Source of the DNA: Fusarium oxysporum f. sp. lycopersici 4287
Taxonomy: Eukaryota; Ascomycota; Sordariomycetes; Hypocreales; Nectriaceae
Assembly (NCBI RefSeq): GCF_000149955.1
Contig: NC_031000.1
Coordinates: forward strand, 1,248,702-1,312,701
Direction: 5' to 3'
DNA: 64,000 bases
Below are positions 1 to 10,901 of the stretch, piece by piece (positions within the stretch are counted from its first letter, which is position 1; each line of letters starts with the position of its first letter). Made by a program: the position numbers and the translations under genes. The notes beneath the pieces are model-generated. The model saw only the letters and a list, made by a program, of their open reading frames with translations. It was not told the DNA's origin and ran no database searches.

Positions 1-61
1 ATGCTTTGTGGGACATGCGACGTGTTGCGATCCACACAGAGGCAGAATCCAGGGCAGCCTA

Positions 62-215
62 CCCTGCACCTCACCGATTTATATATGGTCCACCCGATCG
101 ACGATCAAATCGATCGATCAGGACTTGTAATCGATCGGTCGAAATCGAAATCGAATCGATTAATCGAATCGATCAAATCGATTGGTCGATCGATTTCGAA
201 GCTTGTAAAAGGGTG
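62..215. repeat. ATCGAT-rich low-complexity tract
   Basis: The stretch is built from many overlapping copies of ATCGAT, AATCGA and GATCGATC, so it is largely self-complementary. No coding sense is evident on either strand. The rest of 1-839 shows no gene; the last few hundred bases are presumably promoter and 5' leader of the CHR gene starting at 840. Short subterminal repeats of this kind also occur at the ends of the hAT elements in this window, so it may be a transposon end, but no TIR was found. Confidence 0.5.
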
Positions 216-839
216 ATTCGGACATCGAAAGTTATGCGCTCTTTGAGGGGGTCCTCGGCTGGGCTGCCGCTGGCAGAGAGTTTACGGACCTGATGGAGGA
301 ATACGATGAGGAAGTGTGGCGCAGAGACTATTCGAAGCACTAAGATGTCCTTATGATGGATAGGGTTGCTTAGAGACAGGTTGATTAATGTCATGGAAAT
401 CTCAGGAGATGATTAAACTGTAGCGATACTACACTGGGGCTGAACCATGCATGCAAGATTGCTATTAGTGCTTTGCGCCAGCCAATTAACGTTGTAGTCT
501 CTGTCTCGACCTGAGCTTTGAGGGGATAAATTAGGTTTGCGCTTGAGCCTGATCAGCGACCCGCTTGCAAATAGTCAGCCAATCTTATTAGGTTCAATTT
601 GTGGGCCTGGGATGCGGCATATCCAGGAACGGTGAGTACCGTTGTAGCCTACTGGCCAATCAAAGCTTTCCTGTCCGTCCATTCTTTCTCAATATTCCCT
701 AGCAAGAGTTAGAAGAGCATAAAAGTTTACTCGTATAAAAGCCAGGCGATGCGGGCTACTCACCGTAATCAGATTTCTCTTCAACCCGCAGGACAAGAGG
801 ACTAGGATTTCTAAACAATCGCCAACACCTTTGTTCTCA

Positions 840-2568
840 ATGGTGGCTGAACTTACACCCTCGCTATCAGTTGCGACGAAGTTGCACGACAAGAAAGCGG
901 ATGAAGAGTCTCAGAAGGTTGACTCTTTTCAGCCTGACTGCAGCGGACCCGCCTCTGATACACATTGTACCGAAGACGACCAGGGCCTTGAAAATAACTC
1001 TAACGTCCCCAAACTATCGTATCCGAAACTTTTCTGGTTCTTCTTCTACAACTTTGGCCTCTTTGCTTGGGGCGGACCCGTCGCGCAGATTGCCCTGATC
1101 AAAGAAAGGCTTGTGGTCCAGGACAAATGGATCACCCTCCCTCGCTTCCAGCGCGTCTTCTCCGTCTATCAGATCCTCCCCGGGCCTGAGGCTGCCGAAT
1201 TATGTATGTTCTTCGGTTGCTTGTCTGCGGGTAGGATAGGCGGGATTATTGCAGGTATGGCATTCATCCTGCCCGGGTTTGCTTTGATGCTACTTGCTAG
1301 TTATTTGTATACCCTAGCTGGTTTTGAGAATAAGTACTTCAATGCTTCGTTTCGGGCTTTGCAGCCTATCGTCGCGGCAATGGTAGGTGTCTCATCTATT
1401 GGAACACTATGCGCATTTTCGGTCATCTGATTCTTACACTTATTTCCAGATCTTAAGAGCGACTCACAAGATAGCTGACCACTCGGTGAGAAAGCACAGT
1501 ACGAGAAAAGTGGACCCGTTTCTTGTGATTGCAGCCATTTGCACGGCCATCAACGGCGCACTTCGGATAAACATGTCAGTATTCCCGTACCTCTAGATTA
1601 AACATAACTATACAACAGATGCTTTCTGCCGACGCCCGAATCTATTACGACGCTTTTAGGCAGTACGCTGACACCATTACTTCTTCATAGTTTCATCTCC
1701 CTTGGACTCTACGGCATAATCTATACTTTTATCGCTCGGCGCCTCTGGATCCCTGCGGCCGCGCTCTTCATCCTTCAATATGTCGGTTACGCACTCTATG
1801 TCGTCTTCCGTGGTGTACCCTCACCAGTGTCGTTGGCCCTCGGTATCGCTAAGACACCGTCATTGATCAACCTCTTCGTGCTAGGCCTTGTGGCCGGCAC
1901 GCTCTCATTCGGCGGCGCGTATACAGCCATCCCGTTTGTGCAGGTTGAGGCCGTCTTGATGGGGGCATGGCTCCCACAGAGCGTGTTCATTGATGGCATT
2001 GCCATTGGGAATATCTTGCCGGCACCGCTGGTTATTTTTGCAACGTTTGTGGGTTTTCAGGGCGCATACTTGGATAGGTCGATTGGCAACGCGTTTGCGG
2101 GGGCGATTATTATCACTCTGGGAATGTTTTTCCCCTGTTTCCTGTTTACCATTGCGGGGCATGAGTTGTTGGAAAAGTTGGTTCGAAATAAGGTAAGCGG
2201 AGCTCTGATTTCCTTAGTTTCCTCGTCACTATCACTTCCGTTATCAACAGGTCTAGCAATAACCTCGCTGACGGCCACCTTCCGGCAAATAGTTCCTCGC
2301 TAGCTTCTTTGACGGCCTATGTGGCTCGGTCATTGGCGTTATAGCAATCATCGCGGCGCAGATCCTCAAGGCCAGTATCGTAGGCTCTCTGGAAAGGGTG
2401 AAGGATAAGCCAATTGGTGAGGTAATTGACACAACCGCTCAGGTCGGCCCGGCGGCGGTTCTGTACATGCTTGCCCTGGCGGTTCTCTACAAGTTTACTA
2501 ATAAGTACACTGCACTCTTATTAGTTATCATGGGTGCAGCCGCGGGGCAGTTTCTATTTGTAGACTAG
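840..2568 (+). CDS. CHR-family chromate/sulfate-type transporter (first copy)
   Basis: Predicted polytopic membrane transporter of the long-chain CHR (chromate ion transporter) family, expected to move chromate and/or sulfate across a membrane. I derive four exons, 840-1382, 1450-1574, 1619-2192 and 2293-2568, joining in frame to 505 aa. The start is the first ATG in the open frame, before a hydrophilic N-terminus of about 60 aa. The N-terminal CHR domain shows WGGPVAQIAL and ILPGPEAAELCMFFG; the C-terminal domain shows LSFGGAYTAIPFVQ, GIAIGNILPAPLVIF and a C-terminal ALLLVIMGAAAGQFLFVD. Introns of 67, 44 and 100 nt have GT/AG ends; the 44-nt one is very short. No in-frame stop is seen after splicing. 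A divergent paralogue lies at 4175-6052 on the same strand. Family assignment is strong; substrate is inferred. Confidence 0.88.
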
Positions 2569-2751
2569 GGACAAGAAAGGTAGTTTGTACAGAATAGCGA
2601 CACCGGAGGAGTACAAAGTCATGGCCCCAGATGGTGCCATTAAGATTGAGGAAGATGAACGATAGAAGAAGCTCTTGCAGGTTATGGGTATCTTTTCTAT
2701 CATTTAATATCAGATTGAACGGAACACGAGAATATAGAATAGAGGAATACG

Positions 2752-2937
2752 GCAGGCGGATATCTCAATACCGGGTGGCGGGGGAAAACACCTGGAAGGA
2801 CAGAAAGGAGACAGAAGAAAAAACAAGCTCTTGGGGACTAGATTGACCCCCAAATGTGAAAACCAACCTCATTTTAATTGGACATCAACCCTATTCGCGT
2901 ATCCAACAATTCCCCAGCCGCCAATCTAACAGCGACT
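2752..2937 (+). repeat. Dispersed repeat, inverted partner at 27270-27450
   Basis: About 185 bp here match the reverse complement of 27270-27450 with scattered substitutions and small indels, for example TTGGACATCAACCC and the run ending CGCCAATCTAACA. The similarity stops abruptly on both sides. The partner lies just upstream of the DUF3716-type gene. It may be a fragment of a promoter or of a transposon terminus; class unknown. Confidence 0.7.
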
Positions 2938-3009
2938 GTGCTGCGCCGCAAACTTTTGAACCGAATCTTCATTGGTCGGGTTTGGGGCACAAGTGCTCCG
3001 TACGAATGT

Positions 3010-3897
3010 TGGGTCACAGCTACCCCGCCGCATGCGCTTTTATTAGAGGAGAACCTCCACATTGCAAAATACCTCCCGCAACATCATTCTCAAAATTCGA
3101 ACAAGCACCATGCCCCCTTTAGTTTACCTAGTTCGACATGCAGAATCGGAACATAACGTCTCAAAAGACTTCTCACAAAGAGATCCACCTCTCACTTCTT
3201 TGGGTCTTTCTCAAGCATCGGCCCTAGTCGATACGTTCCCTCATCCAGAGTCAATCGCCATAATATTCACTTCTCCACTCATGCGCACCCTACAGACGAC
3301 ACTGGCTGGCTTCTCCCATATCCTAAGCAAACAATACCTCAAGAATAATGGCAACGAAGAAGGCACCCGTCTCATTATAGACCAGGACCTACAGGAGCGA
3401 AGCGACCTTCCCTGTGATACTGGATCCAAACGTTCTGCGCTAGAGATAGCTTTTCCGCTCCTTGACTTCAGCGTCTTGGCTGAGGATTGGTATATCAAGG
3501 ATGGTCCTCACGCGGCCAACGATTCTGCTGTTGCTGCACGAGCTAAAAGATTCCGAGAGAGATTGCGGGACACGGTTCAAGCCATCCACGGGAGCGAAGA
3601 TCTCGCAAATATGCCGAAAAAAGTTGTTGTTGTCACACATGGCGTATTCATGAAGTACCTTTGCGAAGATATGACGATTGATCTTCCCAAGGCAGGTTGG
3701 AGGACCTTTGCGATTGCTGATGGAGTTGACGGTAAAGCTATTTTGAATCCTATCGAATAAACTATACGGTCGATCCTCGAATCGAAGCACTAGATCATAT
3801 TGTAATGTGACCTACGTAACAATCGCAGCTGCCAGGCTCGAATAAGAATCCCAAATATGAGTCGTCGTAATGATAATAACTCCGGGCTTTAGTGCTT
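3010..3897 (+). repeat. Segmental duplication carrying the histidine phosphatase gene (copy A)
   Basis: This segment recurs inverted at 13811-14690 at high identity. Matching starts near CTTTTATTAGAGGAGAACCT before the gene and continues about 135 bp past its stop, through ATAACTCCGGGCTTTA. In copy A the sequence carries on beyond 3897 as ordinary intergenic DNA. In copy B it ends at the terminus of a hAT element. Confidence 0.85.
3110..3760 (+). CDS. Histidine phosphatase / phosphoglycerate mutase-like protein (copy A)
   Basis: Single-exon gene for a 216-aa protein of the histidine phosphatase (phosphoglycerate mutase-like) superfamily. The catalytic RHG-type motif is near the N-terminus (LVRHAESEHN, His about residue 9). 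The second conserved histidine is in VVVVTHGVFMKYL near residue 180, and the family's substrate-side arginine is probably in TSPLMRTLQTT. No signal peptide or membrane segment is seen, so it is probably cytosolic. ATG 3110 is chosen because the RHG motif follows directly, as in relatives. The gene sits between two CHR transporters, all on + with 350-550 bp gaps. An almost identical inverted copy lies at 13947-14597. The substrate cannot be told from sequence. Confidence 0.85.
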   Translation: MPPLVYLVRHAESEHNVSKDFSQRDPPLTSLGLSQASALVDTFPHPESIAIIFTSPLMRTLQTTLAGFSHILSKQYLKNNGNEEGTRLIIDQDLQERSDLPCDTGSKRSALEIAFPLLDFSVLAEDWYIKDGPHAANDSAVAARAKRFRERLRDTVQAIHGSEDLANMPKKVVVVTHGVFMKYLCEDMTIDLPKAGWRTFAIADGVDGKAILNPIE

Positions 3898-4174
3898 GAC
3901 TTATCTCTGCTCGTTTAGCAGGACAGGTAAGTCCACCATTATCATTCGCACGGCCTCATTTAGGTAAGGGATAATTACGGTTACAGCTGCCAGGAAGCCA
4001 GGACCTTACTGATAAAAAGTGATTGGATCTACCTTGACCTAAGACAACATTAAGGGGGTAAAAAAACCCCTGTGACAACTTGGATGATTTAGGGTGAACC
4101 AGTAAGATCTTACACAAGTCAAAAACACTCCAATTTTTAGATCTGAGGCAATATACAATTTCCCACCTCATAAT
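3898..4174. other. Intergenic region upstream of second CHR gene
   Basis: No gene seen. Presumed promoter region of the CHR gene at 4175. A GAGG/TTAATG-like AT-rich stretch precedes the start codon but no specific regulatory site could be identified. Confidence 0.3.
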
Positions 4175-6052
4175 ATGCTATCTATCCACGATTGTGATCC
4201 TGCTGATAGCCTCCAAAAGCTGCTCGTTCAATGGTCCCCAGAAGATTTTGCCGACTTTCGACATACACCCCTTTTCTATAACGATTTCAGGATGGCAGTC
4301 CGGTCCCGTATGGCCTGGCGAAGTTGGCGACCTGTTAATCTGAAGGCCAAGTTTTGGAATACCATCAGCACCAATTACCACCTTGGTTTCACATCCTTCG
4401 GCGGCCCCCCAGTGCATTTCAGGATCGTAAGTACTTGTACAATTCTTTGGCGATGCGTACCTAGCGGCGCATCTAAGCATCAAGAAATGACAAGCGCTAA
4501 TGAATACCCTCCCCTGTCTTAGTTCCGTGACAAATTCGTCGATAAGCTGCAATGGATTGACAATCAAGTGGTAAGCAACTATTTTTTATGGTTTATTTGC
4601 AAGAAGAACAGTAGCGCTGATCGAGATACAGTATCAGGAACTCTTCAGCGTCTGCCAGGCCTTCTCTGGCCCTGGCAGCACCAAGATGCACTACTGCATT
4701 AACCTGATTCATGATGGTTTTCTTCCTGCTTTACTGAGCTTCTTCATCTGGAGGTAGGCAACCGCAAACACACAGGCACTCTCCTTACCGAAGTAACTAA
4801 TTCCTTCCTTAGCTTGCCTGGGGCCTTGGGAATGTATGGTCTCTCTATTGGCGTCTCCAATATTGGAGACACTCTTCCCGGACCCGTTTATGCACTTCTC
4901 TCCGGGCTCAACGCCTCAACTGTGGGCATTATCGCAGTCGCTGCTGTTCAACTATCAGAAAAAGCCATCACTGATAAAATAACTCGTATACTCGTCTTGC
5001 TTGGAGGTGCGGCCGGGATTCTGTACAATGCGCTCTGGTACTTTCCTCTTCTGATGTTCGTGGCCGGCTGTGCAACCGTCGTCCATGACTATCGCTGGCT
5101 TCATGGCCCTATCAAGACTATAGTCGGCTTGATGAAGAACCCCACAAAACGGCTTAGGGCACAAGAGCCGGAGTCCATCGAACTTCCACAGGGGCGATCT
5201 GCCGATCAGGACAACAATGCCACTACCACTGCTGCATCGTTCGGCACTACCAGGGAACACGATGACGTGGTATCCCGCACGAGCCAGGAAAACAATGCGC
5301 AGACGCTCCCAATCACCGAGAATTCACATTCAGAGGCTGACTCAGAACCACGCGTTATCCCACCAGAGCGGTCCCTTAACTTTTCCTGGAGCTTTGGCCT
5401 TGGAATTATTGTCTTCTTTCTCATCACCTTCATTGTGATTATGGTCCTTCGTGGAAAATTGCGGGTCAAGACATACCTTTTTAGCTTCTTCGCCAATATG
5501 TACCTTGCAGGGACCATTATTTTTGGCGGAGGTCCTGTTGTCATTCCATTGCTCCGCGAATATGTTGTTGCTGAAGGCTGGGTTAGTCCGCGCGACTTCC
5601 TTATCGGCCTTGCGATCCAACAGAGCTTTCCCGGTCCCAACTTCAACTTTGCGGTATACCTAGGCGCTTTGACAGCATTTAATGGTGGATACAATTCGGC
5701 CGTTGGAGCAATGCTTGGGTTTATTGGCATATTTGCTCCTGGACTTATTACAGTTCATGGTACAATGGGTATTTGGAGCGCTATCCGTGGTCTGAGGTGG
5801 GTTAAGTCCCTTCTCAGGGGTGTCAACGCCGGTGCCGTGGGACTCATTTATACCGCGGTCTATCGCTTGTGGCAAATCGGGTATATTGCTGAAAGTCTTC
5901 AGCAGGGAACGAGTCTGGCACAGGAGCCGTGGTGGGTTGTTGTGACAGCATCGAGCTTTGTCTTCGGCTACTCATTCAACTTGAGCCCTCCAGTTATTAT
6001 CATCATGGGCGCCGTCTTAGGCCTAATCTGGTATGCAGTTGCGCTCACTTAG
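4175..6052 (+). CDS. CHR-family chromate/sulfate-type transporter (second, divergent copy)
   Basis: Second long-chain CHR-family transporter. Four exons, 4175-4426, 4523-4570, 4632-4753 and 4813-6052, join in frame to 553 aa, with introns of 96, 61 and 59 nt and clear GT(A/G)AG(T/C/G)...AG borders. N-domain: GFTSFGGPPVHF and QAFSGPGSTK. C-domain: IIFGGGPVVIPLLREY and QQSFPGPNFNFAVYLGAL, with many hydrophobic helices. The two domains are joined by a polar, Ser/Asn/Glu-rich linker of about 100 aa (near residues 260-340). The motifs differ clearly from the 840-2568 protein, so this is an old paralogue, not a recent duplicate. A pogo transposon is inserted about 100 bp past the stop. Likely an oxyanion transporter; substrate and direction are inferred. 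Confidence 0.88.
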
Positions 6053-6156
6053 CGACCGCCATATTGTCTGTAATGCTTAACCCCTTGTTAAGCTTTACGA
6101 AAGCGTTAATATAGCGAGTATTGCAGAATAATTTAGCATAAATACTAAAAAGTATA

Positions 6157-8016
6157 ACGTGGTTGATAAGCATGCTGATCATCCAAGTATGCTGATCAAA
6201 AATTCCAGCCTCTAAACTTTAAATCCATTTAAAAACATAATAAACCATCTGATCAATTAAAACTACTTACCATACTCTTCCCCAGAGGTCTCAATCACTA
6301 CCTGACACGTCCTTGCATTATGCCCGGCCTTGCCGCATACACCACAACGCCGACCACCCGGTCGCTCTGACCTTCCTCGACCACCACTTCTCGATGATTC
6401 GGCCACTATCTGCGCATCAACATCCATCTGATCAATTACTTGCGATGCTTCCTGTACAGTCATTGCCCCTCCTTTCTGTAGTCTAGTCCTTTTTGCCCTC
6501 CGGCGCCGGCTTAGTATCTCATTTGCATCTCGAAGATTTCGGACCTCATTCCTCAATAAGACAACCTCATGCATAACTGCCCTTGTTGCTTTAGTATTTG
6601 ACTTTAAAGCTTCTATTATTGACTCTGGGGAGCTGCCTTTATGTCTTCTGATTCGTTTTTCGAGGTATTCAGACTGAGATTGAGCCTCAATTGCTGTCTT
6701 TAGGGTCTTTGAAACCCATGGGGTTAATGGTTGGCTGACCTCCCCAGGAGGCGTTGGGGTTCGTAGCTGCACATCAAGCTTTGAGATCACGGCTTCTGGG
6801 TCAAGAGGAGCAAGTCCAGCTCCTCTAAAACCCCCCCGGATATTGCTTTCTGTGAAAGTAGCTTTAAAGGCGGCATAAAAGGCCGGGAAGAACTCGGTCT
6901 TGGAAATGTGGGTTATAGAGCATCTAATCAGATGCTCTATTTGTCGACCATAAGCCTGTTTCAGCACTGCAAAGCACCCAACATCAAGAGGCTGAAGTAG
7001 GTGAGATGCATGAGGTGGCATACAAAGCGTGATAATCTTATTATCCTGGCAGTATCTCTCAAAGTCAGCAGAGTGGTGGCTTTCGTGGCCATCGAGGATC
7101 AGAAGACGATAGGCACCAACTGATCGGTTACTTGTAGACCGATCAAAGTGCTTTAGCCACTCAAGACCTAGCTCGTTATTTGTCCACCCATTTTGGCTCG
7201 TTGCAATAACCCAATCGCCCGGGAGGTTGCTTTCTCGGTACCAGTTAGCAAGGTGATATTTGCCTGCACCAATGATGAACGGCGCGATCGATTGACCTTC
7301 CGCATTAATCGCCTGGATTACTGTAATCCATTCACGATTTCCAGGCTGCACTGATTTTGATCTTCCTTGCCTTTCTGAGCCTGTGACTGCCATTCCGGCC
7401 ATTATGAGGCCCATCATAAAGCCAGTCTCATCAAAGTTCCAGATATCATCTGATCGGATACCATACTTCACAATTGTATTCTGTACAAGCCTAAACCAGC
7501 CACGAATAATAGTCGGATCTTCGCATTTGGTTCTCTGGTAGTCATATCTCCGAAATAAACGCGTCTTTAGCTCTGGTTGTCGCTTGACGAAGTTATGAGC
7601 CCAACGCTTGCCAACAGATGATGCGTCACGGTCGGCAAGCAGAGAATTGGCTATTTCTTCTACAAAACGCAGTCGCGCAGGAAATCCTCGCGAATCTAGG
7701 TCAAGGAGGAATTGAACTATTATCTGTTCCTCTAGATCAGTCAGTCTCCGTGACTTTGGCACCCACGCGTCTCGTGATTGAATGCCATTCTGTCGGTTAC
7801 GGAGAGTACCGAAGCCAACTTCATATATTTTTGCGGCGCGTCGGAGGCTTAGCTTTGGGTTATTTTGAAGGGCCTGAAGTGCAAGAAGGATTCTAGCTTC
7901 ATTTGATGGCTGAGGCATGTTTAGTGGTTGAGAATTAATTGATCAAATGGTTAAGATGTAGGATGAGGGATTTTTGATCAGCATACTTGGATGGTCAGCA
8001 TGCTTATCAACCACGT
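6157..8016. mobile_element. Intact pogo-type (Tc1/mariner superfamily) DNA transposon
   Basis: The 1860-bp element has terminal inverted repeats of about 50 bp that match at about 48 positions. The outermost bases are ACGTGGTTGATAAGCATGC (6157 inward and, on the other strand, 8016 inward). It is flanked by TA duplications at 6155-6156 and 8017-8018. One uninterrupted transposase gene fills the interior. The same first 15 TIR bases recur at the ends of the small-element nest at 51143-52625. Confidence 0.95.
6263..7918 (-). CDS. Pogo-type transposase with DDD catalytic domain and zinc knuckle
   Basis: A 551-aa transposase that cuts and rejoins DNA at the TIRs of the surrounding element. In order: an N-terminal psq/CENP-B-like helix-turn-helix region (residues about 1-130, including LSLRRAAKIYEVGFGTLRNR); a DDE_1 catalytic core with NFDETGFMMG, LLILDGHESHH and LLQPLDVGCF carrying the three acidic residues; a coiled-coil/basic segment (about 430-490); and a C-terminal CCHC zinc knuckle, CGVCGKAGHNARTC. 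Length and order are those of full fungal pogo/Fot1-like enzymes. There are no stops or frameshifts, so it could still be active. The start ATG lies just inside the right TIR. Confidence 0.95.
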   Translation of the reverse strand: MPQPSNEARILLALQALQNNPKLSLRRAAKIYEVGFGTLRNRQNGIQSRDAWVPKSRRLTDLEEQIIVQFLLDLDSRGFPARLRFVEEIANSLLADRDASSVGKRWAHNFVKRQPELKTRLFRRYDYQRTKCEDPTIIRGWFRLVQNTIVKYGIRSDDIWNFDETGFMMGLIMAGMAVTGSERQGRSKSVQPGNREWITVIQAINAEGQSIAPFIIGAGKYHLANWYRESNLPGDWVIATSQNGWTNNELGLEWLKHFDRSTSNRSVGAYRLLILDGHESHHSADFERYCQDNKIITLCMPPHASHLLQPLDVGCFAVLKQAYGRQIEHLIRCSITHISKTEFFPAFYAAFKATFTESNIRGGFRGAGLAPLDPEAVISKLDVQLRTPTPPGEVSQPLTPWVSKTLKTAIEAQSQSEYLEKRIRRHKGSSPESIIEALKSNTKATRAVMHEVVLLRNEVRNLRDANEILSRRRRAKRTRLQKGGAMTVQEASQVIDQMDVDAQIVAESSRSGGRGRSERPGGRRCGVCGKAGHNARTCQVVIETSGEEYGK

Positions 8017-8098
8017 TATCTTTATAGTTACTTTACTATAGCTAGGTTATTATCCTTGTAATGCCAGAATTTAATGCTTAATTACTATTAGCCAAATT

Positions 8099-8899
8099 TC
8101 AATATATAGAGCCTGATATGCTAAACTTACATGAAGTAAGAATAAGTTCCTGGTCTTGGAAGAACTTTGTTAATCTGCCGAGTACTGCAAGTTCGAACTT
8201 CAACTTTATGCTGTACGTAAAGTATTTAAGGACATTTTGAAGTATTCGAAAGCCTGCATATTGGACGCCTAGAAGAACGAAGTCCATGATGATAAGAACC
8301 ACATTCATAATAATGAGCTCTGCCATCAATCGCTGTTTCCTTTCTTCTGACGTGTATGTCAGGATCTTAGCCGTTCCCCAGATGTAGAGCCCGGATATAA
8401 TCAACTCTTGGGCGCAGAATATGGTGATTTGGAGGGGCTCCATAACCTTATATCCGAGTTCGACTGCCCTCGGGACTGGAACGATGTTATAGCAGAATGC
8501 TAAGACTGTCGTGGGAATAAGAATGATAACAGCGTTGATAATAATCATTATCAGGACACTGCGAAGGATACAGGGGCTCTGGAGGACAAGATGAAGTCGT
8601 GACCACAAGACAAGCGATTGCCCAACGATGAAGGCCCACCATCCGGCAATTGTAATGGCGCTTTGAAGGTACGTGTGAGGGGTTATTTCAAAGAAGTAGG
8701 TCGAGAAGCCAATGGTGGCGACGATTAGGCCAAGGCTTGCGACTAAAAGACTCCAGAAATACCACCCGGAGAATCTCTTAAAGGTAACAAAGATTAAAAT
8801 AATGATTTCCAAGGCATTATAGAGGGTGACTGCTATACAGCCAGCGAAAAAGAATTCCACTGATGGGCTGCTGTCGCTTGCTTGGCCAAACGTCAACAT
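8099..8899 (-). CDS. Fungal multi-pass membrane protein (DUF7703-type)
   Basis: A 266-aa protein with about seven hydrophobic helices from an early segment (FFFAGCIAVTLYNALEIIIL) to LRILQNVLKYFTYSIKLKFE-like sequence near residue 235. The pattern resembles the fungal DUF7703 integral membrane family of unknown function; I recognise the family but no biochemical role. The last residues follow a likely donor site (GTAAGTTTAG near 8120), so the natural protein may have had another C-terminal exon. The pogo element at 6157-8016 begins only about 80 bp downstream and may have cut it off. The start is the ATG that opens the frame, with a short polar N-terminus before the first helix. Confidence 0.65.
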   Translation of the reverse strand: MLTFGQASDSSPSVEFFFAGCIAVTLYNALEIIILIFVTFKRFSGWYFWSLLVASLGLIVATIGFSTYFFEITPHTYLQSAITIAGWWAFIVGQSLVLWSRLHLVLQSPCILRSVLIMIIINAVIILIPTTVLAFCYNIVPVPRAVELGYKVMEPLQITIFCAQELIISGLYIWGTAKILTYTSEERKQRLMAELIIMNVVLIIMDFVLLGVQYAGFRILQNVLKYFTYSIKLKFELAVLGRLTKFFQDQELILTSCKFSISGSIY

Positions 8900-9872
8900 G
8901 TTTTAACGCCAAGGAAGGTCACACAATTACTGTAGTGGTAATAGATGAATCCTTGGCTATGGAATGGTTGCAAGAGAAGACTTGAATTTAATATAAGTAC
9001 TAATTGGATATCTCAGCATGTGACTGAAACCGCACTATAAATGCCGGACCCATAAGCACTACCCAATTTCATGACTCTGTACGGTATACTAATACAGGCC
9101 TCGCGGGTATGATGACGTTTATTAAACCGGCTGCTAATATGCTTTTCGCAGGGTTGGCTGTTAATGTCAGTAAACCTCCTTCTCATTGGTTGTATGGCGG
9201 GTAACTAAGAAAGTTTTCTCATGTCTTTAAACCTATCAATTAAGGTGCGAGAAATGCGATGCAGCGTACTAAAAGTTCTCGTATTTTAAATTAAATGCTG
9301 ACGATTCATGCACTATTCTATGCCGATTTTCTTTTCTTAGTGCCCTAAATTACATCTGCGGCAGATAGTAGAGATGTTCAATATCTTCATCTTCTTATAG
9401 GCGATTACGCAACATATGAATCAATTTGAACAATACGTTCAAGTGCGATAATAGTCGAGGTCCAGCAACCTGGGGTCAGATTGCGCTCTTGCATTCTCAA
9501 CACCTACCAACAACAAAGAGCGGGGTAAGCACCCACCCAAACTAAAGCTGTCGCCCTCCCTTAAGCGACGTATTCAGCAATGATGCCTAAGGGCGTTCCC
9601 TATCTATCCCGGCTCGTGGAATCCAAGCAGTATCATGACTCGACTGTCGTTTCTGGGGATGCAGCGTTCTCATTAATGCCGAAATCCTCAGATTATAGTT
9701 CACAGCCACACCCCACCCTCCGAACAATCACGAGGATCCTTCGCGGATACTCGGTAACAGCCGACACAGACATATCCGAGATGCCGGCGCTAGTGCAATT
9801 TTGCGCGCAGTTGTGGCTGTCACATCATGTCGCAACACACAGTAGTGGAAACAGGAGTTTCTGAAGGTAATG
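8900..9872. other. Intergenic, no recognisable gene
   Basis: No recognisable coding family. A 94-codon open frame at 9580-9864 (+) has no similarity that I recognise and may be chance. The region is moderately AT-rich with no obvious repeats. Confidence 0.3.
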
Positions 9873-10901
9873 TCAGATCGCTATCCATATGGAAAGTACG
9901 AAAACTGGACGGAGTGCCAGAAACTGGATCCCTATGTTGGCCACTCCAATGGCGTTAAGGATGTTCTCATTTGTGGGCTTGCTTCGTTTGAAAGGCTCGG
10001 GCTGAGTACCAATAGATCCAGATCCATATCTGAGTGATAACCGATAACTATCCCTTTGACTGTCGTAAGCCTCCACTTCCGTACCAGCAGCGGGGCTAGC
10101 CAATAAAAATGCATTAAATCAAAGGTACATTTATCCCCGCCTAACTTTGGTTGTGCCAAAGGTCCCAGCAATTGCCAAGTCTACATAAAGCTACATTACA
10201 TTCTTGACATCCATATCGTGACTGCGGCGCCCTTCGACTGTTACCGCTAATCGCAGATAATGCTGCCCTTGATCTTCGAGACCGACGCTGACCTAGCCGG
10301 AGGCCTTGACAGGCAAGGCATTCAGATTTTCCTTTGCGAACGCGAGTGTGCTGTAATGTAGGCATAAATTCGTTTCCAGTCCGAAATCTCTTTCTTGATT
10401 GCGTCTTCGGTGCATACGCTTCTATAAGATCATTCACAAGCCATTGCCGCCAACTGCCTTGCGACATCTCTGCCTTCCATTGCGGCTGCCCTCGCTGCTG
10501 CAAAATGAAGCTATTTACAAGGGCAATTTCCAGGAGAAAGTCCCAAGCCAGGGCTTTCCAGCCGCCTCGGCGCACACGACGGTCAAGGCCCCAATAAGCT
10601 CTCATTTGGTCACCTCAATCCACGGCATTCATCACGTTGTTATAGATAGCAGCAATAGATGGGATAGAAACCTGTTTAACAGGGTCGTCACCAAAAAAAC
10701 GCTGTATTGGTCTTGCTTGCATTTGGTCTGTTGTTGGTTCTTCCTGATGCAGTCAAGCCTTTCATTGCCCTTAAACACAGTCGTCAGAAATACCACAAGC
10801 GCATTGTCTTTCCAAGCGATCTGGTTGACCTTGTTATCGGTTGTTGGAATAGCTTTAACAACATTAAACTCGAGGCTGCCAGCAGCTGTATTATCTATAA
10901 T
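9873..10901 (-). pseudogene. PiggyBac-like transposase remnant (copy 1)
   Basis: Decayed piggyBac-type (DDE_Tnp_1_7) transposase, C-terminal half. Reading leftward from 10901: NQIAWKDNALVVFLTTVF, then after a frame change FFGDDPVKQVSIPSIAAIYN, an in-frame TGA at 10617-10615, then MRAYWGLDRRVRRGGWKAL and a terminal Cys cluster (CLACQ...CRRAP...GCQECNVALC). These follow the family order of IP..A.YN..M..VD..DQ.R...R.RRGGW. The frame is open right up to the edge of the hAT element at 10902, so the hAT interrupts it, but the missing N-terminal half is not found on the other side. 9873-10140 shows only weak coding sense. A second relic of the family is at 37209-37699. Confidence 0.75.

Noticed and set aside
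1..293. Open frames over the ATCGAT-rich tract as genes
   Set aside because: They exist only because of the low-complexity repeat; frames overlap on both strands and show no family features.
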